Numbered from the stretch's first letter, positions 25,718-36,574 are shown. The stretch: DNA of 64,000 nt from Pseudooctadecabacter jejudonensis (GCF_900172275.1 NZ_FWFT01000002.1:763065-827064); one strand, 5' to 3'. Numbers and translations are program-made. The notes: generated by a model from the sequence alone, not told the origin.

Positions 25718-27019
25718 ATGTCGCAGCCAGACGCAAAACGCAGCCAGTCGAAACAGGGGTTGGGCCCGCGCAAGGCCGCGTTGTACCTGTTGGATCAGGT
25801 GACGGGGCAGGGCAAATTGCTGCCCGAGTTGATTGGCGACGGGGCGTTGGCACATTTGCCGCCCGAAGATCGCGCCCGCGCCCAACGGTTGGCGACACAA
25901 ACATTGCGCGGGTTGGCGCGTGCGGACCGGATGTTGGCCCGCTTTGTCAATCGCACCCCGCCGCTGGCGGTGCGCAATGTGCTGCGGCTGTGCACGGTTG
26001 AGCTGTGCGGCGGTGAAGCGGCGCATGGTGTGGTCAATGCCGGTGTTGAGCTGGTGGCGCGCAACAAGCGCACCGCGTCGATGAAAGGTCTGGTCAATGC
26101 GGTGCTGCGCAAGGTTGCCGCCGAAGGACCGGAGGGCTGGGCCAAACTGGCGACGCCGCGGCTGCCCGGCTGGCTGCGCGACCCCCTTAAAGATGGATAC
26201 GGGCCACAGGTGGTGGCCGCGATGGAGGCTGCACATTTCGCAGGTGCGCCGTTGGACATCACCGCGAAGGCGGACCCTGAGGCCGTGGCCAAGGCGTTGG
26301 GCGGTGTGGTGTTGGCCACGGGCACGGTGCGGTTGGCTGAGGCGGGGCAGGTGTCCTCGCTGCCAGGGTTTGAGGCGGGCGACTGGTGGGTGCAAGACGC
26401 GGCCGCCGCGATCCCTGTGCAGATTCTGGCGCCCCAAAAGGGGGAGGCGGTGTTGGATCTGTGCGCCGCACCTGGCGGCAAGACGATGCAGCTGGCGGCT
26501 GCGGGCGCACGGGTGACGGCGGTGGATGCGTCTGGTGGCCGGATGAAGCGGGTGCGGGAAAATCTGGATCGGACCGGTCTGGCCGCCACAACCTTTGTGG
26601 CGGATGCCTTTGCGGTCACCGATGGCGGATTTGATGCCATTTTGCTGGACGCGCCGTGTTCGGCAACCGGCACGATCCGGCGGCATCCTGATTTGCCTTA
26701 TGCCAAGGACGGGTCTGAATTCGGGATGTTGATCGATCAGCAAGCGCGGATGATTGATCACGCGCTGGGCTTGCTGAAACCGGGTGGCCGTTTGGTCTTT
26801 TGCACCTGTTCGCTGCTGCCCGATGAGGGGGAGGTTCAGGTGGAAGAGGCCGTGTCACGTCACGCGGGTCTGACGGTCGATGCGGCGGCCTTGGAGCGCC
26901 CCGGGCTTGACCCAAATTGGCGCACCGACGAGGGTGGATTGCGTCTGCGGCCTGATTATTGGGCCGATCAAGGCGGCATGGATGGATTTTACATCGCCCT
27001 GATGCGAAAGCCTGCGTGA
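25718..27019 (+). CDS. rsmB: 16S rRNA m5C967 methyltransferase (RsmB/Nop2-Sun family)
   Basis: A 433-residue enzyme: N-terminal NusB-like helical domain (residues about 15-140), then the methyltransferase with SAM motif DLCAAPGGKTMQ and the two family cysteines, DAPCSATG and the catalytic FCTCS. It methylates C5 of cytosine in small-subunit rRNA. The start overlaps the upstream divergent region, 67 bases from the SDHAF4-like start. The downstream heparinase-fold gene follows after about 70 bases, likely as one transcript. Confidence 0.92.
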   Translation: MSQPDAKRSQSKQGLGPRKAALYLLDQVTGQGKLLPELIGDGALAHLPPEDRARAQRLATQTLRGLARADRMLARFVNRTPPLAVRNVLRLCTVELCGGEAAHGVVNAGVELVARNKRTASMKGLVNAVLRKVAAEGPEGWAKLATPRLPGWLRDPLKDGYGPQVVAAMEAAHFAGAPLDITAKADPEAVAKALGGVVLATGTVRLAEAGQVSSLPGFEAGDWWVQDAAAAIPVQILAPQKGEAVLDLCAAPGGKTMQLAAAGARVTAVDASGGRMKRVRENLDRTGLAATTFVADAFAVTDGGFDAILLDAPCSATGTIRRHPDLPYAKDGSEFGMLIDQQARMIDHALGLLKPGGRLVFCTCSLLPDEGEVQVEEAVSRHAGLTVDAAALERPGLDPNWRTDEGGLRLRPDYWADQGGMDGFYIALMRKPA

Positions 27020-27089
27020 CTTAGACCCCTGTTTGCATATAGATTGGCCCCGCAAAGATGCCGAATGGCACGGGCGAGAGGCAATTTCA

Positions 27090-28823
27090 GTGGTGGACAC
27101 GACCCACATTCAAACCGGACGCGTGGGCGTCATGGATCGGCTGCACGCGCGACTTGCGGCCCGCACGCGGCCTGCGACAGGGTTTCGGTCAAATCCTGAA
27201 CCGCGCATGATCGGGCATTTTGCCCGTGGGCGACAGCTTTTGGCCGGTAATTTTCTGTTTTCGGGTCAATTGGTTGAGGCCCCGAACACATCCATCTGGG
27301 ATGCGGTGACGCAGGTTGACGCCTCTGCGCCTGAGGTTCACGGGTTTGCGTGGCTTGATGATCTGGCGGCTGTGGGCGACAACAAGGCGCGCATGGCTGC
27401 GCAAACGTGGCTGCACGACTGGATTGACAGATACGGACAGGGCGGCGGCGATGGGTGGACACCTGACGTGACGGGCCGCCGCTTGATCCGTTGGATCGCC
27501 CATGGCTTTTTTCTGTTGCGGGGGGCGGACAAGGACGCGTCTGAGGCGTATTTCCGCTCAGCCGCGCAGCAGGCGATTTTCCTGTCGCGCCGCTGGAAGG
27601 CCACGCGATCCGGTTTGCCACGGTTTGAGGCTGTGGCGGGGATGATTTACGCAGGGCTGAGCCTGCAAGGGATAGAAGATCGCGTCACACCGGCGATTGC
27701 GATGCTGACCCGCGATTGCGACCGTCAGATCGGGCCGGACGGGGGCATTGCCTCACGCAATCCCGAAGAGCTGTTGGAGATTTTGACCCTGCTCACATGG
27801 GTTGAAACCGCGCTGACCGAAGCCGAACACCCCGTGCCGAGCGCCCTGAGAGAGGCCATGGGCCGGATCGCGCCCACCTTGCGCGCGTTGCGTCATTCGG
27901 ACGGCGGGTTGGCACGGTTCCATGGTGGCGGGCGCGGGCTGGACGGTTGGCTGGATCAGGCGCTGGCGGCGGTTGGGACGATGGAACAGCCGGACCGGAC
28001 GTTGCAGATGGGCTATGGCCGGTTGGCCGCGGGGCGCACGACCCTTATTACGGATGTGGCCCCCCCGCCGGGCGGGGTGTCTGCGGCGCAGGCCCATGCC
28101 TCGACCCTCGCGATGGAGGTCACATCGGGGCGGCGGCCCTTGATCGTGAATTGCGGATCCGGTGTAAGTTTTGGCCCAGATTGGCGGCGGGCGGGGCGGG
28201 CCACGCCCAGCCATTCTACCTTGGGCATCGACACGCGGTCGTCTTCGCTTTTGTCGACGCAGCGCGACGGGTCGGAGGTGATGACAGATGGCCCGGTTGA
28301 GGTGCAATCAGAGATCAGCACCGTCGCAGACGGGTATCGCCTTGCCATGGCGCATGACGGATACCGTGTCAGTCACGGGCTGACCCATGTGCGCACGTTG
28401 GATCTGACGTTGGATGGACGGGCGATTGCGGGCGAAGACCTGCTGACGATCCTTGATCCCGAGGATGAGCCTGTCTTTGATCGCGCGTTGGACGCCGAGA
28501 CGTTGCAGGGCATTCCGTGGTCGGTGCGGTTCCATTTGCATCCAGAGGTCGAAGCTGCGGTCGATTTGGGCGGCGCGGCGGTGTCGTTGACGCAGAAATC
28601 TGGTGAAATTTGGGTGTTTCGGCAGGACGGGGCCGAAGATATGCGGCTTGAGGCGTCCGTTTACCTTGAAAATGGGCGATTAAGGCCCCGTGCGGCGCAA
28701 CAGGTGGTTTTATCTGGGCGGGCTTTGTCATATGCGACGCGCATCCGTTGGTCATTGTCCAAGGCGCAAGATGTGCCCACCGCGTTGCGCGATGTCGATG
28801 ATCCTGCGGCACTGGAGTTCTGA
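27090..28823 (+). CDS. heparinase II/III-family protein
   Basis: A 577-residue protein with an alpha/alpha toroid N-terminal half (repeating helices with [10 protein letters not shown] and [14 protein letters not shown]) and a beta-sandwich C-terminal half that opens near [13 protein letters not shown] and carries [13 protein letters not shown]. This is the plan of heparinase II/III-type polysaccharide lyases. Members sitting between rsmB and purH are common in this bacterial family and may act on a cell-surface polymer; no activity is proven. The start is uncertain: I chose GTG at 27090 after AGAGG; ATG at 27132 is possible. No signal peptide is seen. Confidence 0.78.
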   Translation: MVDTTHIQTGRVGVMDRLHARLAARTRPATGFRSNPEPRMIGHFARGRQLLAGNFLFSGQLVEAPNTSIWDAVTQVDASAPEVHGFAWLDDLAAVGDNKARMAAQTWLHDWIDRYGQGGGDGWTPDVTGRRLIRWIAHGFFLLRGADKDASEAYFRSAAQQAIFLSRRWKATRSGLPRFEAVAGMIYAGLSLQGIEDRVTPAIAMLTRDCDRQIGPDGGIASRNPEELLEILTLLTWVETALTEAEHPVPSALREAMGRIAPTLRALRHSDGGLARFHGGGRGLDGWLDQALAAVGTMEQPDRTLQMGYGRLAAGRTTLITDVAPPPGGVSAAQAHASTLAMEVTSGRRPLIVNCGSGVSFGPDWRRAGRATPSHSTLGIDTRSSSLLSTQRDGSEVMTDGPVEVQSEISTVADGYRLAMAHDGYRVSHGLTHVRTLDLTLDGRAIAGEDLLTILDPEDEPVFDRALDAETLQGIPWSVRFHLHPEVEAAVDLGGAAVSLTQKSGEIWVFRQDGAEDMRLEASVYLENGRLRPRAAQQVVLSGRALSYATRIRWSLSKAQDVPTALRDVDDPAALEF

Positions 28824-28846
28824 CCTGCCTGAGGGGGCCTTATTCA

Positions 28847-30436
28847 ATGACCGACCTGCAACCTGTTCGCCGCGCGCTTTTGTCTGTTTCCGACAAGACC
28901 GGATTGATTGATCTGGGAAAGGCGTTGGCCGCGCGGGGGGTTGAGTTGTTGTCGACAGGCGGATCGGCCAAGGCGCTGCGCGATGCGGGATTGACGGTGC
29001 GCGATGTGGCCGATGTTACGGGTTATCCCGAAATGATGGACGGCCGCGTAAAGACGTTACATCCGGGCGTGCATGGCGGTTTGTTGGCGCTGCGGGACAA
29101 TGAGGCGCATGTAGCCGCGATGGACGACCACGGGATCGGCGCGATCGATCTGCTGGTGGTGAACCTGTACCCGTTTGAGGATGCTTTGGCGCGCGGTGCC
29201 GACTACGACGATATGATCGAGAACATCGACATTGGCGGGCCCGCCATGATCCGCGCCGCCGCCAAGAACCATGCTTTCGTGAACGTGGTGGTGGATGTTC
29301 AGGATTATGAGGCTGTTTTGGCAGAGTTGGACGCCAACGACGGGGCCACGACCTATGCGTTCCGGCAGACGTTGGCGCAGGCGGCCTACGCGCGCACGGC
29401 GGCATATGATGCGGCGGTGAGCGGTTGGATGGCCGGTGCTATCGGAAATGACGCCCCGCGTCGGCGGGCGGTGGCGGGGACCCTCGCCCAGACGCTGCGC
29501 TATGGCGAGAACCCCCACCAGCAGGCGGCGTTCTATGTGGATGGGTCAGATCGTCCAGGTGTCGCGACGGCGCAGCAACATCAAGGCAAAGAGCTGTCCT
29601 ACAACAACATCAACGACACAGATGCGGCGTTTGAATTGGTCAGCGAGTTCAACCCCGAGGACGGCGCCGCTGTTGCCATCATCAAGCACGCCAACCCCTG
29701 TGGCGTGGCCAAGGGCACCAGCATGGCGGAGGCCTACACCAAGGCGTTCCGCTGCGATCAGACGTCTGCCTTTGGGGGCATTGTCGCCCTGAACGGTGAG
29801 TTGGACGCGGAAACGGCTGACATTATCACCGGGATTTTCACCGAAGTTGTGATTGCCCCGTCGGCCACCGAAGAGGCGAAGGAGATCTTTGCCAAGAAAA
29901 AGAACCTGCGTTTGCTGACAACCGGTGGTCTGGCCGATCCGCTGACCACGGCGCAGACCATCCGCCAAGTGTCGGGTGGCTATCTGATGCAGGACAAGGA
30001 CAGCGGCTTTATCGGGCGCGCCGATTTAAAGGTCGTGACCAAGGTTGCGCCGACGGATGCGCAGTTGGACGATCTGTTGTTTGCGTGGAAAGTCGCCAAG
30101 CACGTTAAATCCAACGCTATCGTCTATGTGAAAGACATGGCGACCGTGGGCGTCGGTGCAGGCCAGATGAGCCGCGTGGACAGCGCCCTCATTGCCGCCA
30201 AGAAGGCCGAACGTATGGCCGAGGCGTTGGATTTGCCCAACCCCTTGACCCAAGGGTCTGCCGTGGCGTCCGATGCGTTCTTCCCCTTTGCCGATGGTCT
30301 GCTGGAGGCCGCAGCCGCGGGCGCGTCTTGTGTGATCCAGCCCGGCGGATCCATGCGCGATGATGAGGTGATTGCCGCCGCAGATGAGGCGGGCCTTGCC
30401 ATGGTGTTCACCGGCATGCGTCACTTCCGCCACTGA
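28847..30436 (+). CDS. purH: bifunctional AICAR formyltransferase / IMP cyclohydrolase
   Basis: A 529-residue protein with both halves intact: N-terminal IMP cyclohydrolase of the MGS-like fold ([37 protein letters not shown]) and C-terminal AICAR transformylase ([36 protein letters not shown]). It carries out the last two steps of purine synthesis to IMP, using 10-formyl-tetrahydrofolate. It is followed after 19 bases by lspA. Confidence 0.97.
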   Translation: MTDLQPVRRALLSVSDKTGLIDLGKALAARGVELLSTGGSAKALRDAGLTVRDVADVTGYPEMMDGRVKTLHPGVHGGLLALRDNEAHVAAMDDHGIGAIDLLVVNLYPFEDALARGADYDDMIENIDIGGPAMIRAAAKNHAFVNVVVDVQDYEAVLAELDANDGATTYAFRQTLAQAAYARTAAYDAAVSGWMAGAIGNDAPRRRAVAGTLAQTLRYGENPHQQAAFYVDGSDRPGVATAQQHQGKELSYNNINDTDAAFELVSEFNPEDGAAVAIIKHANPCGVAKGTSMAEAYTKAFRCDQTSAFGGIVALNGELDAETADIITGIFTEVVIAPSATEEAKEIFAKKKNLRLLTTGGLADPLTTAQTIRQVSGGYLMQDKDSGFIGRADLKVVTKVAPTDAQLDDLLFAWKVAKHVKSNAIVYVKDMATVGVGAGQMSRVDSALIAAKKAERMAEALDLPNPLTQGSAVASDAFFPFADGLLEAAAAGASCVIQPGGSMRDDEVIAAADEAGLAMVFTGMRHFRH

Positions 30437-30455
30437 TCGAGATTGGGGATTTGTT

Positions 30456-30935
30456 ATGCGTTTGATGTTCTGGACTGGGATGTGGGTGTTTCTGGCGGAT
30501 CAGCTGACAAAGTATGTCGTGCTGTATCAGATCGACCTGCCCAATCAGCCAGGTCAAACGTATGACGTCTTCCCGCCCTATCTGGTGCTGCGCATGGCGT
30601 GGAACCGTGGGGTGAATTTCGGGCTTTTTGCCGATTACGATATGCGTTGGGTTCTGATTGGTGTGGCCTTGGCGATCACCGCGTTCGTCATTTGGTGGGT
30701 GAGGCGAGAGGCGATGTCGCGCTGGGCCTTGATCAGCGCGGGCCTTTTGGTGGGCGGCGCGCTGGGCAATGTGATTGACCGGTTGATCCATGGCGCCGTG
30801 GCCGATTTTCTGAACATGTCATGCTGTGGGTTTACCAACCCTTATGCGTTCAACATCGCGGATATTTCCATTTTTATCGGCGCTGTGGGTCTTGTGTTGT
30901 TCACCGATGGGGACAACAAAAAGAAGACCGCGTGA
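30456..30935 (+). CDS. lspA: lipoprotein signal peptidase (signal peptidase II)
   Basis: A 159-residue inner-membrane protein with four hydrophobic helices. The two catalytic aspartates lie in GNVIDRLIHGAVADF and FNIADISI, with the NRGVNFG motif before them. It cleaves prolipoprotein signal peptides, such as those of the lipoprotein encoded next at 30988. The ATG at 30456 replaces a longer frame that would overlap purH. Confidence 0.95.
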   Translation: MRLMFWTGMWVFLADQLTKYVVLYQIDLPNQPGQTYDVFPPYLVLRMAWNRGVNFGLFADYDMRWVLIGVALAITAFVIWWVRREAMSRWALISAGLLVGGALGNVIDRLIHGAVADFLNMSCCGFTNPYAFNIADISIFIGAVGLVLFTDGDNKKKTA

Positions 30936-30987
30936 CGGGGCCTTTGCTTTGGTCTAAGAACGTCGGCAAGGAATGAAGGGGTTCGAT

Positions 30988-31491
30988 ATGCGCAAGGCAA
31001 TCGTGATGGGTGTTATGGTGCTGACCTTGGCCGCCTGTGCTGGCGGTGACCGAGGTCTGCGGGATTTGCGCAGCAATAGCGGTGGCCCCGATGAGTTTCA
31101 GGTGAACCCCGTCAACCCTTTGGTTTTGCCGTCTGATCTTTCGAATTTGCCCGCCCCGACACCTGGAGGCGCAAACCGTGTCGACCCCAACCCGAATGGG
31201 GAGGCTGTGGCGGCCTTGGGCGGTAATCCCGCAGCTTTGGTGCCTGCAGGTATTCCCGCGACTGACAGTGCCATTGTTGCGGCAGCGGGCCGGAATGGCG
31301 TTGATCCGTCCATCCGTCAAACGCTTGCGGCTGAGGATCAGGCGTTTCGCAGCCGTGCGTCGCGGCTGAGCTTCTTTGGCGGACGGGACCGTTATTTTGC
31401 GGCCTATGCGCGGCAGGCCCTTGATGCCTATGCCGAACTTCAACGGTTCCGCAATGCGGGGGTGGCGACGCCGACGGCGCCTCCACAATAA
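30988..31491 (+). CDS. DUF3035-type lipoprotein
   Basis: A 167-residue protein with a lipoprotein signal (residues 1-18; lipobox LAAC). The mature part is Pro/Ala/Asn-rich with NPLVLP and a conserved C-terminal helix RDRYFAAYARQALDAYAELQRFR, as in DUF3035. It is predicted to be anchored to a membrane in the periplasm, function unknown. The ATG at 30988 is preferred because AAGGGG lies at good spacing; one at 30973 is directly against its AAGGA. It follows lspA and precedes two M16 peptidases. Confidence 0.83.
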   Translation: MRKAIVMGVMVLTLAACAGGDRGLRDLRSNSGGPDEFQVNPVNPLVLPSDLSNLPAPTPGGANRVDPNPNGEAVAALGGNPAALVPAGIPATDSAIVAAAGRNGVDPSIRQTLAAEDQAFRSRASRLSFFGGRDRYFAAYARQALDAYAELQRFRNAGVATPTAPPQ

Positions 31492-31524
31492 ACGCTCGCG
31501 CCGCTCACATCCGCGTATGACACC

Positions 31525-31552
31525 TTGAAGACCGCGTCGCGCGACGTAGATT
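31525..31552 (+). promoter_or_regulatory. sigma-70-type promoter candidate for the M16 peptidase pair
   Basis: TTGAAG and TAGATT are separated by 16 bases, 30 bases upstream of the first peptidase's ATG. Confidence 0.4.
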
Positions 31553-31581
31553 TTAAGGGACGGACAACCGCGGAGATTTTT

Positions 31582-32907
31582 ATGCGCCTATTTGCCCTTG
31601 CCCTCAGCCTCGTGGGGACAATGACCCTCGCCGAAGAGGTGACGACCTATCAGCTGGACAACGGAATGGATGTGGTGGTGATCGAAGATCATCGTGCCCC
31701 TGTCGTCGTTCATATGCTGTGGTACAAGGCGGGATCGGCGGATGAGCCTGCGGGTGTCTCAGGCATTGCGCATTTTCTGGAGCATCTGTTGTTCAAGGCG
31801 ACTGAAAATGTCGAAAGCGGAGAGTTTCAGCGCGTCGTGGCCGAAAACGGCGGATCCGACAACGCATTCACCAGTTATGATTATACGGGCTATTTCCAAA
31901 GGGTGGCCGCCGACCGTTTGCCTCTGATGATGCAGTATGAAGCGGACCGGATGAACAACCTTGTCCTGACCGAAGAGGATATCGTGGCCGAGCGCGGCGT
32001 GATCCTTGAGGAACGCAACCAGCGGACCGAAAACTCCCCCGGAGCTTTGGCGCGCGAACAGATGATGGCGGCGCAGTATCAAAACCACGGCTACGGTGTT
32101 CCAATCATCGGTTGGATGCATGAGATGGAACAGCTGGATATGCAGGACGCATTGGCGTTTTATGACCTGTATTATTCGCCCAACAACACGATCCTCGTCG
32201 TGGCAGGGGACGTTGAGCCGGACGAGGTTCTGGCCTTAGCCGAACAATACTACGGCCCTATTCCGGCGGAACCTGATTTGCCCGAGCGGGTTCGCCCACA
32301 AGAACCCCCGCAGCGGGCCGAACGCCGTTTGGTTTTCGAGGACCCGCGGGTCGCACAGCCCTATGTCACACGCACTTATCTGGCGCCAGAACGGGATGCC
32401 GGTGCGCAGGAAGATGCCGCCGCGCTGACCTATCTGGCCGAAATTCTGGGCGGATCGTCCTTTACCTCGGTTCTGCCGGTGGCGTTGCAGTTCGACACCA
32501 ACACCGCCATTTACGCGGGTGCTTTTTATTCAGGCGTCAGTCTGGATGATACGACCTTTGGCCTGACGGTGGCCCCCGCCGAAGGGGTCACCCTGCAGGA
32601 CGCAGAGGACGCGATGGATGCGACCCTTGCGCAGTTCATGGAAGTCGGCATCGCGCCCGACCGGATGGAGGCGTTGCGGACACAGCTGCGCGCCGGTGAA
32701 ATCTATGCGCGCGATGATGTGGGTGGGCTGGCCCGCCGCTACGGCGCGGCCCTGACCTCGGGCCTGACGGTTGAAGACGTGCAGGCGTGGCCTGACGTGC
32801 TGCAAGCTGTGACGGCTGAGGACGTCATGGGCGTGGCCGCCCGTGTGTTGAACCGTGACCGCGCGGTCACCGCCTATGTCGTTCCTAGCCGGGAGATTTT
32901 GCAATGA
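31582..32907 (+). CDS. M16-family zinc metallopeptidase, active-type subunit
   Basis: A 441-residue protein with a signal peptide (residues 1-17) and an M16 catalytic domain whose inverted zinc motif HFLEH spans His64-His68 with Glu67. The second half is the non-catalytic M16 C-terminal domain. Relatives work in the periplasm, commonly as a heterodimer with an inactive partner, degrading peptides. The ATG at 31582 begins the signal peptide. The stop overlaps the start of the partner gene (ATGA). Confidence 0.9.
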   Translation: MRLFALALSLVGTMTLAEEVTTYQLDNGMDVVVIEDHRAPVVVHMLWYKAGSADEPAGVSGIAHFLEHLLFKATENVESGEFQRVVAENGGSDNAFTSYDYTGYFQRVAADRLPLMMQYEADRMNNLVLTEEDIVAERGVILEERNQRTENSPGALAREQMMAAQYQNHGYGVPIIGWMHEMEQLDMQDALAFYDLYYSPNNTILVVAGDVEPDEVLALAEQYYGPIPAEPDLPERVRPQEPPQRAERRLVFEDPRVAQPYVTRTYLAPERDAGAQEDAAALTYLAEILGGSSFTSVLPVALQFDTNTAIYAGAFYSGVSLDDTTFGLTVAPAEGVTLQDAEDAMDATLAQFMEVGIAPDRMEALRTQLRAGEIYARDDVGGLARRYGAALTSGLTVEDVQAWPDVLQAVTAEDVMGVAARVLNRDRAVTAYVVPSREILQ

Positions 32908-34214
32908 TCCGTCGCCTCATCGCCGCCCTGACCTTGTCCGTGACAGCTGTAACCGCCCAAGCCCAGACCCAGATCAACATCCAAGAGGTCACATCGCCCA
33001 GCGGGATCGAGGCGTGGCTGGTTGAAGAAAATTCTATCCCCTTTGCGGCGATTGAATTCGTGTTTGATGGGGGCGCTGTTCTGGACGCGCCCGACAAACG
33101 AGGCGCTACAAACCTGATGATGGGCCTGATTGAGGAAGGGGCGGGTGACCTGACAGCGCGGGAATTCCAGGAACGCCGTGAGGCGCTGGCCGCGTCGTTT
33201 TCGTTTGATACCTTCGACGATTCGGTCACTGTGTCGGCTGTGTTCCTGTCCGAAAACCGCGACGAGGCCATCGCCCTGCTGCGCGAAGCGTTGATCAATC
33301 CGCGGTTTGATCAGGACGCGGTGGACCGTGTCCGCAGTCAGGTTCTGGCGGGCATCCGGTCTGATGCGAACAATCCCAACCGGATCGCAAGTGCCGCCCT
33401 TGATGCGGCGGCTTTTGGCGATCACCCCTATGCTACTCCGATCAACGGGACCGAGGAGACGGTCACCGCCTTGACGCGCGATGATATTCTTGAGGCGCAC
33501 CGCAACGCGCTGACCACGGGCCGCGTCCATGTGGGCGCGGCTGGTGATTTATCCGCTGAGGAGTTGGGTGAGATCATCGATGCGTTGATTGGTGATCTGC
33601 CAGAAACGGGGCCGGAGTTGCCCGAGGATGTTGCGTTCGGGTTGGACGGGGGGATCACAGTGGTCCCTTATGCCACGCCGCAATCGGTCGCCTTGTTTGG
33701 TCACAGTGGGATAGAACGCGACGACGAAGATTTTTTTGCGGCCTTTATTCTGAACGAAATTTTGGGCGGCAATGGTGTGGAAAGCCGTCTGTATAGAGAG
33801 GTTCGTGAAAAGCGCGGGCTGACCTATGGCGTGTCGACGTTTCTGGTGCCCAAAGATTTTACCGAGATCTATTTGGGGTCCGTCGCGTCCTCAAACGATC
33901 GGATTGCGGATGCGATTGAGGTGATCCGCGATGAATGGGCCGCTTTGGCGTCCGAGGGGATCACGCAAGAAGAACTGGATGCCGCGAAGACCTATTTGAC
34001 CGGTGCCTATCCCCTGCGGTTCGACGGCAACGCCGAGATTGCGGGGATCTTGGTGGGGATGCAAAGCGTGGATTTGACGCCCGAATATGTCGCTAACCGC
34101 AATGATTTTATTGAGGCTGTGACCTTGGACGACGTCAATCGTGTGGCGGCTGAGCTGTTGGACCCGGACGGTCTGCACTTTGTCGTGGTGGGGGAGCCCG
34201 AGGGCCTGCAATAA
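32904..34214 (+). CDS. M16-family peptidase-like partner without the zinc motif
   Basis: A 436-residue secreted protein (signal peptide to about residue 20, ending TAQAQ) of the same fold as its neighbour. Where HxxEH should be, the chain reads TNLMMGLIEEGAG, so the zinc ligands are gone. The conserved downstream RAYP/YG-type segments (REVREKRGLTYGV) remain. It is presumably the pseudo-enzyme subunit of a PqqL/MPP-like heterodimer. It overlaps the active-type gene by four bases, indicating coupled translation. Confidence 0.9.
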   Translation: MIRRLIAALTLSVTAVTAQAQTQINIQEVTSPSGIEAWLVEENSIPFAAIEFVFDGGAVLDAPDKRGATNLMMGLIEEGAGDLTAREFQERREALAASFSFDTFDDSVTVSAVFLSENRDEAIALLREALINPRFDQDAVDRVRSQVLAGIRSDANNPNRIASAALDAAAFGDHPYATPINGTEETVTALTRDDILEAHRNALTTGRVHVGAAGDLSAEELGEIIDALIGDLPETGPELPEDVAFGLDGGITVVPYATPQSVALFGHSGIERDDEDFFAAFILNEILGGNGVESRLYREVREKRGLTYGVSTFLVPKDFTEIYLGSVASSNDRIADAIEVIRDEWAALASEGITQEELDAAKTYLTGAYPLRFDGNAEIAGILVGMQSVDLTPEYVANRNDFIEAVTLDDVNRVAAELLDPDGLHFVVVGEPEGLQ

Positions 34215-34273
34215 CCCGTTAACCACGAATAGGGCCTGTCAGAATCAAAGCGAGTTATGCTAGCTTTTGTGGC

Positions 34274-36112
34274 ATGGCTGCCTTTGACCACAACATAAGC
34301 GCGACACAACCTGTGATCCGCCAACTGGACGATGCTGCGATCAACCGGATTGCCGCGGGTGAGGTTGTCGAACGCCCTGCGTCTGCGGTCAAAGAACTGG
34401 TTGAAAACGCGTTGGACGCCAAGGCCAGCCGGATTGAGGTCGCAATTGCCGATGGCGGTAAGACGCTGATCCGCGTGACGGACAACGGCGTGGGCATGAC
34501 GGCGGATGATTTGCCGCTGGCCCTGTCGCGCCATGCCACGTCCAAAATCGACGGGACCGACCTACTGAACATCCACAGTTTCGGCTTTCGGGGGGAGGCG
34601 TTGCCGTCCCTTGGCGCTGTTGGCCGACTGACGATTCGCAGCCGCACGGCCACCGCGGACGGGGCCGAGGTGACAGTTGCCGGTGGTGCCCATGAGGCTG
34701 TCCGCCCTGCCGCGCTGACGGCTGGCACGGTGGTTGAGCTGCGCGATCTGTTCTATGCCACGCCTGCACGGCTGAAATTTCTGCGCACGGACCGGGCCGA
34801 GATGCAGGCGATCAGCGATGTGATCAAACGGCTCGCCATGGCGGAGCCGTTCGTGACCTTTATCCTGACCGATGTGTCAGGCGGCAATTCCCGTGTGACG
34901 TTCCGCGCGGATGCGGAAACCGGCGATATGTTTGACGCGTTGCATGCCCGTTTGCGCTGTGTGTTGGGCAAGGATTTCGCAGAGAATGCGCTGGCGATTG
35001 ATGCCGAACGCGAAGGGGTGCATCTGACAGGATATGCCGCGCTGCCGACCTATTCGCGCGGATCCGCCGTGCAGCAATTCCTGTATGTGAACGGGCGGCC
35101 CGTGCGCGACAAGGTCCTGATTGGGGCGTTGCGCGGGGCCTATATGGACACGCTGAGCCGCGATCGACATCCGGCGGCATGTCTGTTCATAGACCTTGAT
35201 CCGACACGCGTGGACGTGAACGTGCATCCTGCGAAATCCGAGGTCCGGTTTCGCGATCCAGGGTTGGTGCGGGGCCTGATCGTCAGCGGATTGCGTCATG
35301 CGCTGGCCGAGGCGGGGCACCGTGCGTCGAGCACGGTTGCGGCGGCGACGTTGGGGGCCCTGCAGCCGGAACAGCCTGCGCAAGACAGCGCGCGAATTTA
35401 TCAAATGGACCGCCCCACACCGTCGCGTGGGTCCGCCTATCAGCCGCCAAGCACCGGCTTTGCCGAGTTCGCGCCGGATTATTCCGGTCGTGTTGAGGCC
35501 CAGCCCGTGGTCGAAGATGAGGAGACACAGGATCATCCGCTGGGAGCCGCCCGCGCGCAGGTGCATGAAAATTACATCATCGCCCAAACGGCTGATGGCA
35601 TCGTTATTGTCGATGGCCATGCCGCGCATGAGCGGTTGGTGTACGAAAAACTAAAGGCCCAAATGGCGGAGACTGGCGTGGCGGCGCAGGCCCTGCTGAT
35701 CCCCGAAATTATCGAGATGTCAGAGGTCGATGCCGCCCAGCTGTTGGCGGTGGCAGATGACCTTGCGCGGTTCGGATTGACTATTGAACCGTTCGGTGGC
35801 GGGGCCATTGCCGTGCGTGAGACACCTGCTTTGTTGGGCGAAGTGAACGCTGAGGCCTTGTTGCGGGACGTTCTGGATGAGTTGAGCGATCAGGGGGCCA
35901 GCACCTTGGTGCAGGAAAAGCTTGAGGCGATCCTGAGCCGTGTTGCCTGTCATGGATCAATTCGCACGGGCCGCCAGATGCGGGGTGAGGAGATGAACCA
36001 GCTGTTGCGCGACATGGAAAGAACGCCCCGTTCGGGCCAATGCAACCATGGACGACCCACGTATGTGGAGCTGAAACTCAGCGATATTGAGCGTCTTTTC
36101 GGACGCACCTGA
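34274..36112 (+). CDS. mutL: DNA mismatch repair protein MutL (endonuclease type)
   Basis: A 612-residue protein. The N-terminal GHKL ATPase has ENALDA, DNGVGM, RHATSK and GFRGEAL. After a variable linker (about residues 335-430) the C-terminal domain carries endonuclease-type motifs: DGHAAHERLVYE (with Gly in place of the usual Gln), ACHGSI and QCNHGRP. This suggests a nicking MutL, as expected in bacteria lacking MutH. It couples MutS mismatch recognition to strand removal. Confidence 0.94.
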   Translation: MAAFDHNISATQPVIRQLDDAAINRIAAGEVVERPASAVKELVENALDAKASRIEVAIADGGKTLIRVTDNGVGMTADDLPLALSRHATSKIDGTDLLNIHSFGFRGEALPSLGAVGRLTIRSRTATADGAEVTVAGGAHEAVRPAALTAGTVVELRDLFYATPARLKFLRTDRAEMQAISDVIKRLAMAEPFVTFILTDVSGGNSRVTFRADAETGDMFDALHARLRCVLGKDFAENALAIDAEREGVHLTGYAALPTYSRGSAVQQFLYVNGRPVRDKVLIGALRGAYMDTLSRDRHPAACLFIDLDPTRVDVNVHPAKSEVRFRDPGLVRGLIVSGLRHALAEAGHRASSTVAAATLGALQPEQPAQDSARIYQMDRPTPSRGSAYQPPSTGFAEFAPDYSGRVEAQPVVEDEETQDHPLGAARAQVHENYIIAQTADGIVIVDGHAAHERLVYEKLKAQMAETGVAAQALLIPEIIEMSEVDAAQLLAVADDLARFGLTIEPFGGGAIAVRETPALLGEVNAEALLRDVLDELSDQGASTLVQEKLEAILSRVACHGSIRTGRQMRGEEMNQLLRDMERTPRSGQCNHGRPTYVELKLSDIERLFGRT

Positions 36113-36187
36113 CCCCTTGTGTGTCAAATCCCTATTGAGAGACGTCCCGCCGCTGGATAGCCTGCCGCAAATCATTTGGGGGCCCGT

Positions 36188-36574
36188 ATGAGGATTCTTG
36201 CAGTATTGGCAGGTGTTTTGACGCTCGGCGCGTGTTCCGTCGCGGATCTGGAACGTGATGTTGAGGGTCTGCGTCTGAACAACCTGACGGAGGAAACCCG
36301 TCGTGCGTGGGACGAGGCGAACCGCGATCTGCCCTTTGATCGTGGAACGGTTTTCGTCATCGCGAATGAGCACGGCGATATGCATACCTATTCTTTGCGG
36401 CCCTGTGGCGGGGGGCATATTTGCGGCGGGGCCGGACACCGTGGGCATGTCGAACGGACCGCTGATTATTTTATCGTGACCGGTGCCTACCCGCACCGCA
36501 CATTTCTACTATCGCCAGGTGGCGACGGTTATTTGACTTGGCGAGGAGTACATCGTGATCTTGCGTGGAATTAA
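36188..36574 (+). CDS. putative lipoprotein
   Basis: A 128-residue protein with a lipoprotein signal (residues 1-16, lipobox LGAC). The mature part has a cysteine- and histidine-rich patch PCGGGHICGGAGHRGHV. No known family is recognised. The ATG is supported by the signal peptide, although no clear AGGAG site is seen. Its 3' end overlaps the next lipoprotein gene by 20 bases. Confidence 0.65.
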   Translation: MRILAVLAGVLTLGACSVADLERDVEGLRLNNLTEETRRAWDEANRDLPFDRGTVFVIANEHGDMHTYSLRPCGGGHICGGAGHRGHVERTADYFIVTGAYPHRTFLLSPGGDGYLTWRGVHRDLAWN

